From Curtobacterium sp. Leaf183 (GTDB lineage: Bacteria > Actinomycetota > Actinomycetes > Actinomycetales > Microbacteriaceae), in assembly GCF_001424385.1 (NCBI RefSeq), contig NZ_LMPO01000008.1, positions 674,674 to 738,673 on the forward strand: a stretch of 64,000 bases of DNA. The letters are read 5' to 3'. The notes beneath the pieces are model-generated. The model was not told where the DNA came from. It made no database searches and saw only the letters and a program-made list of their open reading frames with translations. Within the stretch, counting starts at the first letter, position 1, and every line of letters begins with the position of its first letter. A program made the position numbers and the translations under genes. Below are positions 8,835 to 16,960 of this stretch, piece by piece.

Positions 8835-9497
8835 ATGTCCCGTTCCGCCGCCCTCACCCTGCGCACCGTCCAGCTGTTCGTCGGCCTGTTCCTCTACGGC
8901 GCCTCCACCGCACTGCAGGTCCGAGCGGTCGTGGGCGTCAGCTCGTGGACCGTCCTGACCGAGGGTCTCGAGCACGTCCTGCCGTGGTCGTTCGGGCTCA
9001 TCACCGTGGTGTCGAGCGGCGTCATCCTGCTGTTCTGGATCCCGCTCCGCCAGCGGCCCGGCATCGGGACGCTGCTCAACGCCCTGGCCATCGGGCCGTC
9101 GGCGGACCTGGTGCTGTGGCTCGTCCCGACGCCGCCGGAACTGGGGGGCAGGATCCTGTTGTTCGTGGCCGGGACGGTCCTGCTGGCCGTCGCGACCGCG
9201 TTCTACATCGGCGCGGGCTTCGGCACGGGAGCGCGCGACGGGCTGATGGTCGGCCTGCACCAGCGGCTCGGGTGGCCGATCTGGCTCGCCCGCACCCTGG
9301 TCGAGGTCACCGTCGTGGTCGTGGGCTGGTTCCTCGGCGGCGACGTCGGTGCGGGAACCGTGGTCGCCGCGTTCGTCATCGGCCCGATGGTGCAGCCGCT
9401 GATGCCGGTCTTCCGCCGCTTCCCGTGGAGCCCGGACCGGGCACCTCGACTGGAGGCTCACCCCGCCACCGTCACGGAGCCCGCCCCCGCCCCGTGA
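8835..9497 (+). CDS. YczE/YitT-family membrane protein
   Basis: This 220-residue integral membrane protein has five to six TM helices. Family-like features are the opening RTVQLFVGLFLYGASTAL, the glycine-rich segment FYIGAGFGTGARDGLMVGL, and the closing pattern GTVVAAFVIGPMVQPLMP. Its function is not established; YczE proteins are repeatedly paired with MocR regulators in several phyla, as here. The C-terminal tail is Pro/Ala-rich. ATG 8835 has no obvious Shine-Dalgarno sequence. Confidence 0.82.
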   Translation: MSRSAALTLRTVQLFVGLFLYGASTALQVRAVVGVSSWTVLTEGLEHVLPWSFGLITVVSSGVILLFWIPLRQRPGIGTLLNALAIGPSADLVLWLVPTPPELGGRILLFVAGTVLLAVATAFYIGAGFGTGARDGLMVGLHQRLGWPIWLARTLVEVTVVVVGWFLGGDVGAGTVVAAFVIGPMVQPLMPVFRRFPWSPDRAPRLEAHPATVTEPAPAP

Positions 9498-9545
9498 TGC
9501 GTCCCGCCGGTGGGTCACCACCGAGCCGTTGCCGACGGGCGTGAC

Positions 9546-9582
9546 GCGATGTATCGTGTCGTCAACACACGCGATACATCGC
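9546..9582. promoter_or_regulatory. PadR operator (11-bp perfect inverted repeat)
   Basis: GCGATGTATCG (9546-9556) and CGATACATCGC (9572-9582) form a perfect dyad with a 15-nt spacer that itself contains TGT/ACA symmetry. ATGTAT-type dyads are typical PadR sites. The dyad lies just upstream of the ribosome site of the DUF4097-padR operon, so autoregulation is expected. Confidence 0.75.
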
Positions 9583-9600
9583 GAGTCCGAAGGAGACGAC

Positions 9601-10482
9601 AGGGCGCAGGAGAAGTGGCTCGTCGAGGAGCCCAAGGTCATCGACACCGGGATCGTCCGGTCCGTGCGGATCGGCCTGGTCGGGGGGCAGGTCGACGTCG
9701 TCGCGCACGACGAGCCCACCGCCCGCATCGAGGTGCACAGCGTGTCGGGCAAGCCCCTCAAGGTGGAGCTGGACGGGGACACCCTCACGGTCGACCACCC
9801 CCAGATCCGGTGGGACGACCCGATCGGCTTCCTGAAGTCCTTCCGCGGCAAGGCCCACGCCGACGTCAGCATCCTGGTCCCCCGCGACGCCGGGGTCACC
9901 CTCGGGGTCGTCTCGGCCGGCGCACTGCTCGCGGGCACGAACCGCGGCGCGACGCTGAACACCGTCTCGGGTGACGTCGTCGTCGACGGCGTTGCGGGCG
10001 ACATCACCGTCAACGCGGTCTCCGGCACGACCACGATGCGCGACCTCGACGGCTCCCTGACCGTCCACACCGTGTCGGGCGACGTCGTCGCCACCGGTGA
10101 GATCCCGCGCTTCTCGGCCGACGGGGTCTCCGCCGACGTCGTGCTCGACCTGCGCGGCACCGCCGACTCGGCGAAGGTCAACACGGTCTCCGGCGGCGTG
10201 AGCGTCCGACTCGAGGACGGCGCTCCGTACCGCTGCACCGTCAGCACGGCCAGCGGCAAGCTGCAGTTCGACGACGCCGAGATCAAGGGCGTGCGCGGCT
10301 CGTACGTCAAGCAGGGCGGCGAGCTCTCCGGGCAGTGGCTCGACCTCCGGGTGAACTCCGTGTCGGGCGACATCGCGGTGCTGCACGCGCCGCCGACGGC
10401 CGCCAGCGCGCCGGCATCGGCAGCGCCGACGACCCCGGCACCGACCACGCCCGTCGTCGACGACAGCGAGGCGCCCGAATGA
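9601..10482 (+). CDS. DUF4097 beta-repeat protein; start codon is AGG
   Basis: This is a right-handed beta-helix-like adhesin/sensor domain protein (DUF4097), about 293 residues, probably cytoplasmic since no signal peptide is seen. The repeating motif NTVSGDV/HTVSGDV recurs roughly every 20 residues, and the tail is Ala/Pro/Thr-rich. Homologues as I remember them begin M-(A/T)-Q-E-K-W. Here GCG CAG GAG AAG TGG is preceded by AGG at 9601, and GAAGGAG ends 5 nt before it, so the expected ATG appears changed to AGG. In-frame alternatives are TTG 9529, GTG 9541 and GTG 9556 (all in or before the operator) and GTG 9664 (truncating). The stop overlaps the padR start (ATGA), indicating translational coupling. 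Confidence 0.75.
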   Translation, partial: RAQEKWLVEEPKVIDTGIVRSVRIGLVGGQVDVVAHDEPTARIEVHSVSGKPLKVELDGDTLTVDHPQIRWDDPIGFLKSFRGKAHADVSILVPRDAGVTLGVVSAGALLAGTNRGATLNTVSGDVVVDGVAGDITVNAVSGTTTMRDLDGSLTVHTVSGDVVATGEIPRFSADGVSADVVLDLRGTADSAKVNTVSGGVSVRLEDGAPYRCTVSTASGKLQFDDAEIKGVRGSYVKQGGELSGQWLDLRVNSVSGDIAVLHAPPTAASAPASAAPTTPAPTTPVVDDSEAPE

Positions 10483-11051
10483 GCCCCGTCTTCGCCCACG
10501 GGCACCTGCGGCTGTACCTGCTCACGCTGCTCGCCGACCACCCGATGCACGGCTACGAGGTCATCCAGGCGCTCGGCGACCGCTTCGGCGGCACCTACGT
10601 CCCGAGCGCCGGCACGGTCTACCCGCGCCTGGCGAAGCTCGAGGAGGACGGCCTGGTCACGAAGACCGCCGACGGTCGCAAGACCGTCTACGCGATCACC
10701 GACGCAGGCCGCGCCGAACTCGACGCCCGCGCCGAGGAGATCGCCTCGCTCGAGGCCGGCGTGAACGACTCCGTCCGGTCGCTGGCCGACGGCGTCCGCG
10801 CCTCGGTCGGCGACGCGATGCGGTCCCTGCGCGCCGACCTCGCCGCCTCGGCCCAGGGTGCCGACGCCAGCGAGCCGACCTCGGTGCCGTCCGAGAGCGC
10901 TCGCGCCCTGCGGGAGCTGGAGATGGCCCTGTCGTCGTTCCGGCAGCAGGTCCGTGCCGACCTGCGGCGTCGGGCGACCCGCGGGACGCTCGGCCCGGAC
11001 ACCGTCACGCGCCTGCGCGACGGGCTCGAGGAGCTGCGCAAGTCCCTCTGA
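10479..11051 (+). CDS. PadR-family transcriptional regulator
   Basis: This 190-residue regulator has the PadR winged helix at residues about 5-85 (LRLYLLTLLADHPMHGYEVIQAL ... GTVYPRLAKLEEDGLVTK ... YAITDAGRAEL). A long C-terminal helical region that probably dimerises follows. ATG 10479 overlaps the stop of the DUF4097 gene, so the two are one operon. It most likely represses that operon through the dyad at 9546-9582. The ligand is unknown. A very strong hairpin terminator follows at 11118-11161. Confidence 0.92.
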   Translation: MSPVFAHGHLRLYLLTLLADHPMHGYEVIQALGDRFGGTYVPSAGTVYPRLAKLEEDGLVTKTADGRKTVYAITDAGRAELDARAEEIASLEAGVNDSVRSLADGVRASVGDAMRSLRADLAASAQGADASEPTSVPSESARALRELEMALSSFRQQVRADLRRRATRGTLGPDTVTRLRDGLEELRKSL

Positions 11052-11117
11052 ACCGCACGCCGACGGGGCGGCGGCGACCGGAGCCTCCCGTCCGGTCCGC
11101 ACCGGCACGGCACCGAC

Positions 11118-11161
11118 GAACGGACACAGCACCACGGCAACCCGTGGTGCTGTGTCCGTTC
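11118..11161. terminator. Terminator hairpin, 20-bp perfect stem
   Basis: Perfect 20-nt arms at 11118-11137 and 11142-11161 enclose a CAAC loop. It sits between the convergent padR (+) and MerR/TipAS (-) genes and should end both transcripts; no long T-tract follows on either side. Confidence 0.85.
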
Positions 11162-11182
11162 CACGGTGCGGTGTGGGAACGA

Positions 11183-11971
11183 CTACAGCCCCGCGTCCGC
11201 CAGCGCGTGCATCGCGTCGCGGAGGGCGCGGGCCGCACCGGGCCCGGCCCACTCGTAGGCGTGGGTGAACCGCTCGTCGGCGACGTACATGTCGCCCAGG
11301 GTGCGGAACCGGTCGGCGGTCAGGTCTGCCGGCGGCGTCGCCTGGGCCAGCCACGCGTACTGCCGTCGGGCGAGCGCGATCCCCCGCGGTGACGACGGTC
11401 CCTCGCCCGCGGCGGCGAGCGCGGCGGCGTCCGCGGCGATCGATCGCTGCTCGTCCTGGAACACCTGCTTGGCGGCGGGGTCCTTCGCGTCCCACCATCC
11501 GGCCCCGCGCTCCCAGGCCTGAGCGCCCCAACGCTCCTCGACCTCGGCGCGGAACCGCGTCTGGTCGAACCCGTCGAAGGTGTCGTTCGTGGTCATGTCC
11601 TGTCCTCCCTGCAGTTTGGTGATGGTGGTGCGCACCGCGGCGAGCTGCCGGGCGATGCGGTCGCGCTCCCGTTCGAGCCACGCGACGTGGATGGTCAGCG
11701 CCACGACGTCGTCCTGCTCGCCGTCCAGGACGTCCCGGATGGCGGACAGGCCGAGCCCGAGGCCCCGGAGCAGCAGGATCCGCTGCAGCCGCACGAGCGC
11801 GCGGTCGTCGTAGCGGCGGAGCCCGCCGTCGCCGACCGCCGTCGCGGGCAGCAGCCCGATCGCGTCGTAGTGCCGCAGCGTCCTGCTCGAGACCCCCGCT
11901 GCGCGCGCCACGTCGGCGATGCCGTGCTGGGCTTTCGCAGGCGGGTCCGGGATGTCTGTCGAACCACTCAT
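11183..11971 (-). CDS. MerR-family regulator with TipAS antibiotic-recognition domain
   Basis: This is a 262-residue multidrug-type activator. The MerR helix-turn-helix and wing are at residues about 14-80 (GIADVARAAGVSSRTLRHYDAIGLLP ... LRRYDDRAL), followed by the coiled-coil dimer helix. The C-terminal TipAS-like domain (about 150-262) is recognisable from ERWGAQAWERGAGWWD and RFTHAYEWAGPGAARAL. TipAS domains bind thiopeptide and other hydrophobic peptide antibiotics. The promoter is MerR-like, with a 19-bp spacer holding a dyad, and ATG 11971 lies 7 nt after the -10 box, so the gene is probably leaderless and autoregulated. No efflux target is adjacent. Confidence 0.9.
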   Translation of the reverse strand: MSGSTDIPDPPAKAQHGIADVARAAGVSSRTLRHYDAIGLLPATAVGDGGLRRYDDRALVRLQRILLLRGLGLGLSAIRDVLDGEQDDVVALTIHVAWLERERDRIARQLAAVRTTITKLQGGQDMTTNDTFDGFDQTRFRAEVEERWGAQAWERGAGWWDAKDPAAKQVFQDEQRSIAADAAALAAAGEGPSSPRGIALARRQYAWLAQATPPADLTADRFRTLGDMYVADERFTHAYEWAGPGAARALRDAMHALADAGL

Positions 11972-11978
11972 GCTGATG

Positions 11979-12009
11979 ACGGTAGACGTTGACGCAGCGT
12001 CAACTGCAA
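11979..12009 (-). promoter_or_regulatory. MerR-type promoter with 19-bp spacer and internal dyad
   Basis: Reading the minus strand, TTGCAG (12009-12004) and TACCGT (11984-11979) are separated by exactly 19 bp. The spacer contains the perfect dyad TTGACGCTGCGTCAA (12003-11989). An over-long spacer with a central dyad is the hallmark of MerR-activated promoters. Confidence 0.8.
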
Positions 12010-12063
12010 GGGGTGCGTGCGACGGAGTTCGCCGATGTGGGAACACCGAGCGGGCCCCTCGTG

Positions 12064-12091
12064 TTGACTCGCGCCCGGATGTGAGTAGGTT
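12064..12091 (+). promoter_or_regulatory. Promoter of the APC permease (leaderless)
   Basis: TTGACT (12064-12069) and TAGGTT (12086-12091) have a 16-bp spacer. The GTG start at 12100 lies 8 nt downstream of the -10 box, so transcription should start at or next to the start codon. Confidence 0.7.
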
Positions 12092-12099
12092 TGCCGCTC

Positions 12100-14349
12100 G
12101 TGACGAACGAGATCCGGTCGCTGAAGTCGCGACTGATCGGGGAGCCCCTCCCCTCCGAGAAGCTCGAAGGACAGCTCCTCCCGAAGCACCTGGCACTGCC
12201 GATCTTCGCGAGTGACCCGCTGTCCAGCGTGGCGTACGCCCCGCAGGAGCTGCTGATGATCCTGCTGCTCGGCGGCATGGCGTTCCTCACCTTCGCCCCG
12301 TGGGTCGCCGCGCTCGTCGTGCTGCTGCTGCTGGTCGTGGTCGCGTCCTACCGCCAGCTGATCAAGGCGTACCCGTCCGGGGGCGGCGACTACGAGGTCG
12401 CGCACCGCAACCTGGGCGAGAAGGCGGGGCTCGTCGTTGCGAGCGCGCTGCTCGTCGACTACGTGATGACCGTCGCCGTGTCGGTGGCCTCGGGCGTGGA
12501 CAACATCATCTCGGCGCTGCCCGCGCTGAACGAGTTCCGCGTCGAGCTCGCACTGCTGTTCGTCGTGCTGCTCGCAGCGGCGAACCTGCGCGGCGTGCGC
12601 GAGTCGAGCAAGGCGTTCGCCGTGCCGACCTACCTGTTCGTGGCGAGCGTGTTCGTCATGGTGGTCACGGGCCTGGTCCGCGTCCTCGCCGGCAACGCAC
12701 CGGTGGCCGAGTCCGCCGCGTACACGGTGCAGAACGTCGAGCACACGACCCAGGCCGCGTTCATCCTGCTGCTGCTCCGCGCGTTCGCCTCGGGCTGCTC
12801 GGCATTGACGGGCGTCGAGGCGATCGCGAACGGCGTGCAGGCCTTCCGCCGTCCGAAGATCAAGAACGCGCAGGCGACCCTGGTGGCGATGGGTGGGATC
12901 GCGATCGTCCTGTTCGTCGGGCTGATCACCCTGGCGCTGGTCTCCCGCGTGCACTACGCCGAGAACGCCTGCGACCTACGGGGCTTCGCGGACTGCGCGA
13001 CCACCCCGCAGCGCTCCCTGATCGCGCAGATCGCCGCCGCCACCTTCGGCAACGACACGGTGCTGTTCTTCGTCATCCAGGCCACCACCGCGGCGGTCCT
13101 GCTGCTGGCGGCCAACACGGCCTTCAACGGCTTCCCGCTGCTCGGGTCGATCCTGGCGCGCGACTCCTACGCCCCCAAGGCACTGTCGACCCGCGGCGAC
13201 CGGCTCATCTACAGCAACGGCGTCATCGTGCTGGCCCTGGTCGCCGCGGCGCTGCTCGTGGTCTACCGCGCGAACGTGACGAGCCTGATCCAGCTCTACA
13301 TCATCGGCGTGTTCGTGTCGTTCACGCTCGGCCAGACGGGCATGGTCCGGCACTGGACACGACTGCTGCGCGAGGACCGGGACGGCACCGCGACCGAGCC
13401 GGTGAACCGCGGGCAGGTCATGCGCTCCCGGGCGATCAACGCGACCGGCGCGACGTTCACCCTCGTCGTCCTGGTCATCGTGACGATCACGAAGTTCACG
13501 CACGGCGCCTGGCTGGTCTTCGTCATCATGCCGGTGCTGTTCGTGCTCATGCTCGGCGTCAACCGCTACTACCGCGACGTCAAGCACGAGATCGAGGCCG
13601 ACGTCGAGACCGAGTTCGGCGCGACCGGCGACCACGCGATCGTCCTCGTCAACAAGCTGCAGAAGCCCGTGCTCAAGGCCCTCGACTACGCGATCGCGGC
13701 GAAGCACGCCGGGCTCGAGGCCGTGCACGTCGCCATCGACGACGCCGACGCGGCGCTCCTGCGACAGCAGTGGGCCGAGCACGGCATCGAGGTCCCGCTG
13801 ACGATCGTGCCGAGCCCGTACCGCGACATCTCGACGCCGCTGATCCGGTACATCAAGGCACACCGCCTGCAGCACGGGTCCGAGGTCGTCACCGTGTACA
13901 CGCCCGTCTTCATCGTGGGGCACTGGTGGGAGGGCCTCCTCCACAACCACCGCGGCCGCCGGATCCGCAAGAGGCTCCTGCTCGTGCACGGCGTCACCGT
14001 GGCGCTCGTGCCGTGGCTGCTGGACTCGTCCGAGCTGCTGTACGGCCGCCGCTCGCGCCCCTTCCCCGGGCAGGACCGCCGCGGCGAGCCCGTCCGACCC
14101 GCGCTGCGCCGGTCGCCCAGCGGCGTGTTCCGCAGCGAGGAAGAGGACCGGCTGCTCCGCTCCGAGCACCGCAACAGCCTCGAGGCCCAGGCGCTCCACG
14201 TGCTCCCCGGTCACACGTCCGGGCAGCAGTCCCGTCGCGCCACGCGTCCGGCAGGGCCCGCCGAGGGGCTGGACCCGGCCCTGTGCACCGGTGAGCTGAA
14301 GGCCCTGGTGCCGGCCACGCCGGGACGCGCGCCGTCGTCTGCCGAGTGA
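12100..14349 (+). CDS. APC-superfamily permease with cytoplasmic C-terminal domain
   Basis: This 749-residue amino acid/cation permease has about 12 TM helices in the first ~480 residues. The N-terminal family signature FASDPLSSVAYAPQE is followed by YPSGGGDYEVAHRNLGEKAG and ALTGVEAIANGVQAFRRP. After the membrane domain a soluble ~250-residue region (from HAIVLVNKLQKPVLKALDYA) resembles a UspA-like fold fused in many actinobacterial transporters of this type. The Pro/Arg-rich tail is poorly structured. Homologues are annotated amino acid permeases; some related proteins have been linked to potassium uptake, and the substrate here cannot be told. Confidence 0.9.
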   Translation: MTNEIRSLKSRLIGEPLPSEKLEGQLLPKHLALPIFASDPLSSVAYAPQELLMILLLGGMAFLTFAPWVAALVVLLLLVVVASYRQLIKAYPSGGGDYEVAHRNLGEKAGLVVASALLVDYVMTVAVSVASGVDNIISALPALNEFRVELALLFVVLLAAANLRGVRESSKAFAVPTYLFVASVFVMVVTGLVRVLAGNAPVAESAAYTVQNVEHTTQAAFILLLLRAFASGCSALTGVEAIANGVQAFRRPKIKNAQATLVAMGGIAIVLFVGLITLALVSRVHYAENACDLRGFADCATTPQRSLIAQIAAATFGNDTVLFFVIQATTAAVLLLAANTAFNGFPLLGSILARDSYAPKALSTRGDRLIYSNGVIVLALVAAALLVVYRANVTSLIQLYIIGVFVSFTLGQTGMVRHWTRLLREDRDGTATEPVNRGQVMRSRAINATGATFTLVVLVIVTITKFTHGAWLVFVIMPVLFVLMLGVNRYYRDVKHEIEADVETEFGATGDHAIVLVNKLQKPVLKALDYAIAAKHAGLEAVHVAIDDADAALLRQQWAEHGIEVPLTIVPSPYRDISTPLIRYIKAHRLQHGSEVVTVYTPVFIVGHWWEGLLHNHRGRRIRKRLLLVHGVTVALVPWLLDSSELLYGRRSRPFPGQDRRGEPVRPALRRSPSGVFRSEEEDRLLRSEHRNSLEAQALHVLPGHTSGQQSRRATRPAGPAEGLDPALCTGELKALVPATPGRAPSSAE

Positions 14350-14379
14350 CCCACGCCTCCCGGCCTACGATCTGATGCC

Positions 14380-15138
14380 ATGACCGACGCACCCGACCTG
14401 CGCACCTTCGCGACGTTCGACGGGCACGGCGGCAAGGTCTCCCAGCGCGTCGAGGTGCTCGACCACCGCGACGACGACCACGAGGGCCTGGTCGCCGTCC
14501 TCGGCGCGCACCCGCTCGGAGCGGTCGACGAACGCGCTGTCGACGACGACGCGGCGCTCTCCCGCGGCGTGGCGAGCATCGGCTGGGTCGACCCCGCCAC
14601 GCTCCGCGACTGGTACCGGCCGGACCGCGTCGTGGTCCCCGACATCGAGGCCCGCCGGTCCGACCTGTCGCCCGGCACCTACGCGGACACCCGGGGACGC
14701 GGTCGCGTCCGGATCGACAGCCAGGAGGCCCACCTCGGCCCCGACGGCCGGCCCGCCTTCCGCGCGCTGGCCGGTTCCGGCGTCGTCGACGTGCCCCTGC
14801 CGAAGGACCAGGTGGTCCGACTCGTCGTCGTGCGCGCCGACGTGCCGACCGAGTCCGGCGCCGCCGGCACCGAGATCGTGACGACGCCGATCAGCCCGCT
14901 GCTCGCGCCCGGGGAGTACCCCTCGTACGCCGACGACGTGCCGGGGCTGCCGCGTCGAGCGTCGTCCGGGCGGGTGCACGTGCGCGCCGCGGTGCTGCTG
15001 GACGGGACCCTGTTCCCGGTCGAGCGACTCGACGAACCGGCGAACACGATCTGGATCCGGCGGGACGACCGCTCGGTGCCGATCGCGGCGAACGAGGTCG
15101 GGCCCGACCTGGTGCGCTACACGGCCTCGCCCGTCTGA
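14380..15138 (+). CDS. Conserved hypothetical protein
   Basis: This soluble 252-residue protein is not one I recognise. It is acidic (FDGHGGKVSQRVEVLDHRDDDHEG near the N-terminus), has no signal peptide or TM helix, and contains regularly spaced beta-like segments (VVVPDIEARRSDLSPGTY, RVHVRAAVLLDGTLFPVERL). ATG 14380 lies 9 nt after TACGAT (14365-14370), fitting a leaderless start. Codon use is normal for the genome, which supports a real gene. It sits between the permease and the DUF3072 gene with short gaps on both sides. Confidence 0.75.
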   Translation: MTDAPDLRTFATFDGHGGKVSQRVEVLDHRDDDHEGLVAVLGAHPLGAVDERAVDDDAALSRGVASIGWVDPATLRDWYRPDRVVVPDIEARRSDLSPGTYADTRGRGRVRIDSQEAHLGPDGRPAFRALAGSGVVDVPLPKDQVVRLVVVRADVPTESGAAGTEIVTTPISPLLAPGEYPSYADDVPGLPRRASSGRVHVRAAVLLDGTLFPVERLDEPANTIWIRRDDRSVPIAANEVGPDLVRYTASPV

Positions 15139-15184
15139 CCGTGTGTCCCCCGGGTGTCAGTGGGTGCGGCGTAGCGTCCGTGCC

Positions 15185-15502
15185 ATGACCTCCTCGGACT
15201 CCACCCCCACGCCTGCACACGACGCCGACGCCGACCACTCGGGCGAGACCCTCGGCGGCGCCCGTCCCGATCCCTCCACCACCGCCAGCAAGGACCCGGA
15301 GCAGTGGGTCACCGGCGACGAGCCGATGACCGGCCCGCAGCGCAGCTACCTCGACACCCTGGCGCGCGAAGCCGGCGAGGAACTTCCCGCCGACCTGACC
15401 AAGGCCGAGGCGTCGGAGCACATCGACCGCCTGCAGCACGAGACCGGTCGGGGCACCCCGGACGGGTCGGACACGTCCGGCACGATCGGCGCGAAGTCCT
15501 GA
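15185..15502 (+). CDS. DUF3072 domain protein
   Basis: This 105-residue protein has a Thr/Asp-rich disordered N-terminus. The conserved DUF3072 block runs from about residue 39 to 86: DPEQWVTGDEPMTGPQRSYL followed by DTLAREAGEELPADLTKAEA and the SEHIDRLQ helix. The last part looks SAP-like/helical; its function is unknown. ATG 15185 follows TAGCGT (15172-15177) by 7 nt, a leaderless arrangement. Confidence 0.88.
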   Translation: MTSSDSTPTPAHDADADHSGETLGGARPDPSTTASKDPEQWVTGDEPMTGPQRSYLDTLAREAGEELPADLTKAEASEHIDRLQHETGRGTPDGSDTSGTIGAKS

Positions 15503-15519
15503 CCTGCGCTTGCTGAACG

Positions 15520-15667
15520 CTGACGCTCGCGCCGTGCCGTGCGCCGTGCACCGCGCACGGTGCGAGGTTCGTGCCCGGTGCGAGCGTGATCGTGTGGTGC
15601 GAGGAACCATGCTCGCACCAGGCGGTCAGCCGTGCACCGGGTTGCGCGGACTTCGCACCGTGCGAGG
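15520..15667. repeat. GTGCGAGG-family palindromic repeats in a convergent spacer
   Basis: The spacer between two convergent genes is built from repeats of GTGCGAGG/CTCGCACC in both orientations, for example GCACGGTGCGAGGTT (15556-15570), GGTGCGAGGA, CTCGCACC and TTCGCACCGTGCGAGGTC. The same words fill the spacer at 31.6-31.9 kb. No ORF is supported. Confidence 0.7.
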
Positions 15668-16786
15668 TCAGTCGTGCGCGAGCAGCGCCATCACCTGGCG
15701 TGCCGTACGTCGTCCGGCGCGGTTGGCGCCGATCGTCGAGGCCTGGGGACCGTAGCCAGCCAGGAACAGCCGCGGCTCGTCGACGCTCTGCCCGTCGACG
15801 ACCGCGACGCCCCCGTGCTCGGTCCGCAGGTGCAGTGGCGCCAGGTGCCGCAGGTCGGCCCGGAAGCCCGTGGCCCAGATGACCGCGTCGGCGTGCACGT
15901 GCTCGCCGTTGCTGGTCACGACCCCGTCAGGGTCCATCGCGGTGAACACGGGCTCGTCGCGCAGCACCCCGTGGTCGAGGCCCTCGCGGATCCGGTCGGA
16001 CACCGGCACGCCCGTCCCGCTGACGATGCTCGGCAGCACCTCGCCGGCACGGGCTGCCCGGTCCTGCTCGGCCACCGCAGCGACCGCCGACTCGACGTCG
16101 AGCGCTGAACCGTCCGCCCAGACCACCGGCCGACGGGTGAACCACCGCGTGGACCGCGCGACACCGTCGAGCTCGAGCAGGAACCCGATCGCGCTGGTGC
16201 CGCCGCCGACCACGACGACGTCCTGCCCGGCGAACTCGTCCGCCGACCGGTACTCCGTCGTGTCTACCTGCCGACCCGTGAAGGTGTCGCGCCCGGGGTA
16301 CCACGGCACGAACGGCGTGCCCCACGTGCCCGAGGCGTTGACGACGGCCTCCGCGACGATCCGCTGCGCCCGGCCGTCCGCGGACCGCGTCGCGACCTGC
16401 AGACCGCCGTCGACGCGGGTGACGGAAGTGACCGCGACCGGCCGCCGGACCTGCAGCCCGTGGTGCTGCTCGAACCTCCGGTAGTACTCACCGACGACGT
16501 CACGCGCGGGCCGGGAACGGTCGGCGTCCTCGAACCGCAGGCCCATCTCCGGCATGCCCGGCAGGTCGTGTACACGGTGGGCCCACCCGAGTCGCAGAGC
16601 CTCCCACCGGAACTGCCAGGCGCCGCCCGTGCTCGGCGCCCGGTCGAGGACCACGAGGTCCGACCCGGGCGTGAGCCCCAGACGGCGCAGGTGGTACGCG
16701 ACGGAGAGCCCCGCCTGGCCCGCTCCGATCACGACGACCCGAGCGTGCTGGTCGTCCGGGAGGGGCTCCGGCGTCGGGTCGGTCAT
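15668..16786 (-). CDS. FAD-dependent NAD(P)-binding oxidoreductase (monooxygenase-like)
   Basis: This 372-residue soluble flavoprotein resembles the flavin-containing monooxygenase/CzcO group. The FAD Rossmann motif VVVIGAGQAGLSVAYHLRRLG is near residue 18, and the second dinucleotide site VVVVGGGTSAIGF lies near residue 195. The family segment STGGAWQFRWEALRLG follows the first motif, and ATGF, typical of this class, is near the C-terminal third. The start is ambiguous: ATG 16786 sits 7 nt after CAGAAT, while ATG 16792 gives two extra residues. The substrate is unknown. It converges on the DUF3072 gene across the GTGCGAGG repeats. Confidence 0.87.
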   Translation of the reverse strand: MTDPTPEPLPDDQHARVVVIGAGQAGLSVAYHLRRLGLTPGSDLVVLDRAPSTGGAWQFRWEALRLGWAHRVHDLPGMPEMGLRFEDADRSRPARDVVGEYYRRFEQHHGLQVRRPVAVTSVTRVDGGLQVATRSADGRAQRIVAEAVVNASGTWGTPFVPWYPGRDTFTGRQVDTTEYRSADEFAGQDVVVVGGGTSAIGFLLELDGVARSTRWFTRRPVVWADGSALDVESAVAAVAEQDRAARAGEVLPSIVSGTGVPVSDRIREGLDHGVLRDEPVFTAMDPDGVVTSNGEHVHADAVIWATGFRADLRHLAPLHLRTEHGGVAVVDGQSVDEPRLFLAGYGPQASTIGANRAGRRTARQVMALLAHD

Positions 16787-16857
16787 CGCCATGATTCTGC
16801 CGGACGGACCCGCACGACCGGGCTCGTCGTGCGGCGGGTCCGGACAGGGCTGCATGG

Positions 16858-16863
16858 TAGAGT
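16858..16863 (+). promoter_or_regulatory. -10 box TAGAGT upstream of the DUF3073 gene
   Basis: TAGAGT lies about 98 bp before ATG 16961, giving a leader of roughly 90 nt. The leader contains CACGAG/CTCGT words able to pair near the ribosome site. A matching -35 box is not clear. Confidence 0.45.
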
Positions 16864-16960
16864 GATCGGCAGATTTCCAACCACGAACCGTTCGGATTCC
16901 CCGGGTGATGACTCGTCTCCCGTGTGACCGGACACGAGCCGACACACGAGGGGGTCACGC

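Noticed and set aside
8442-11681. 1079-residue ORF on the minus strand
   Set aside because: It runs antisense through the YczE-DUF4097-padR genes and in the wrong frame of the neighbours, with Arg-rich composition and no domain.
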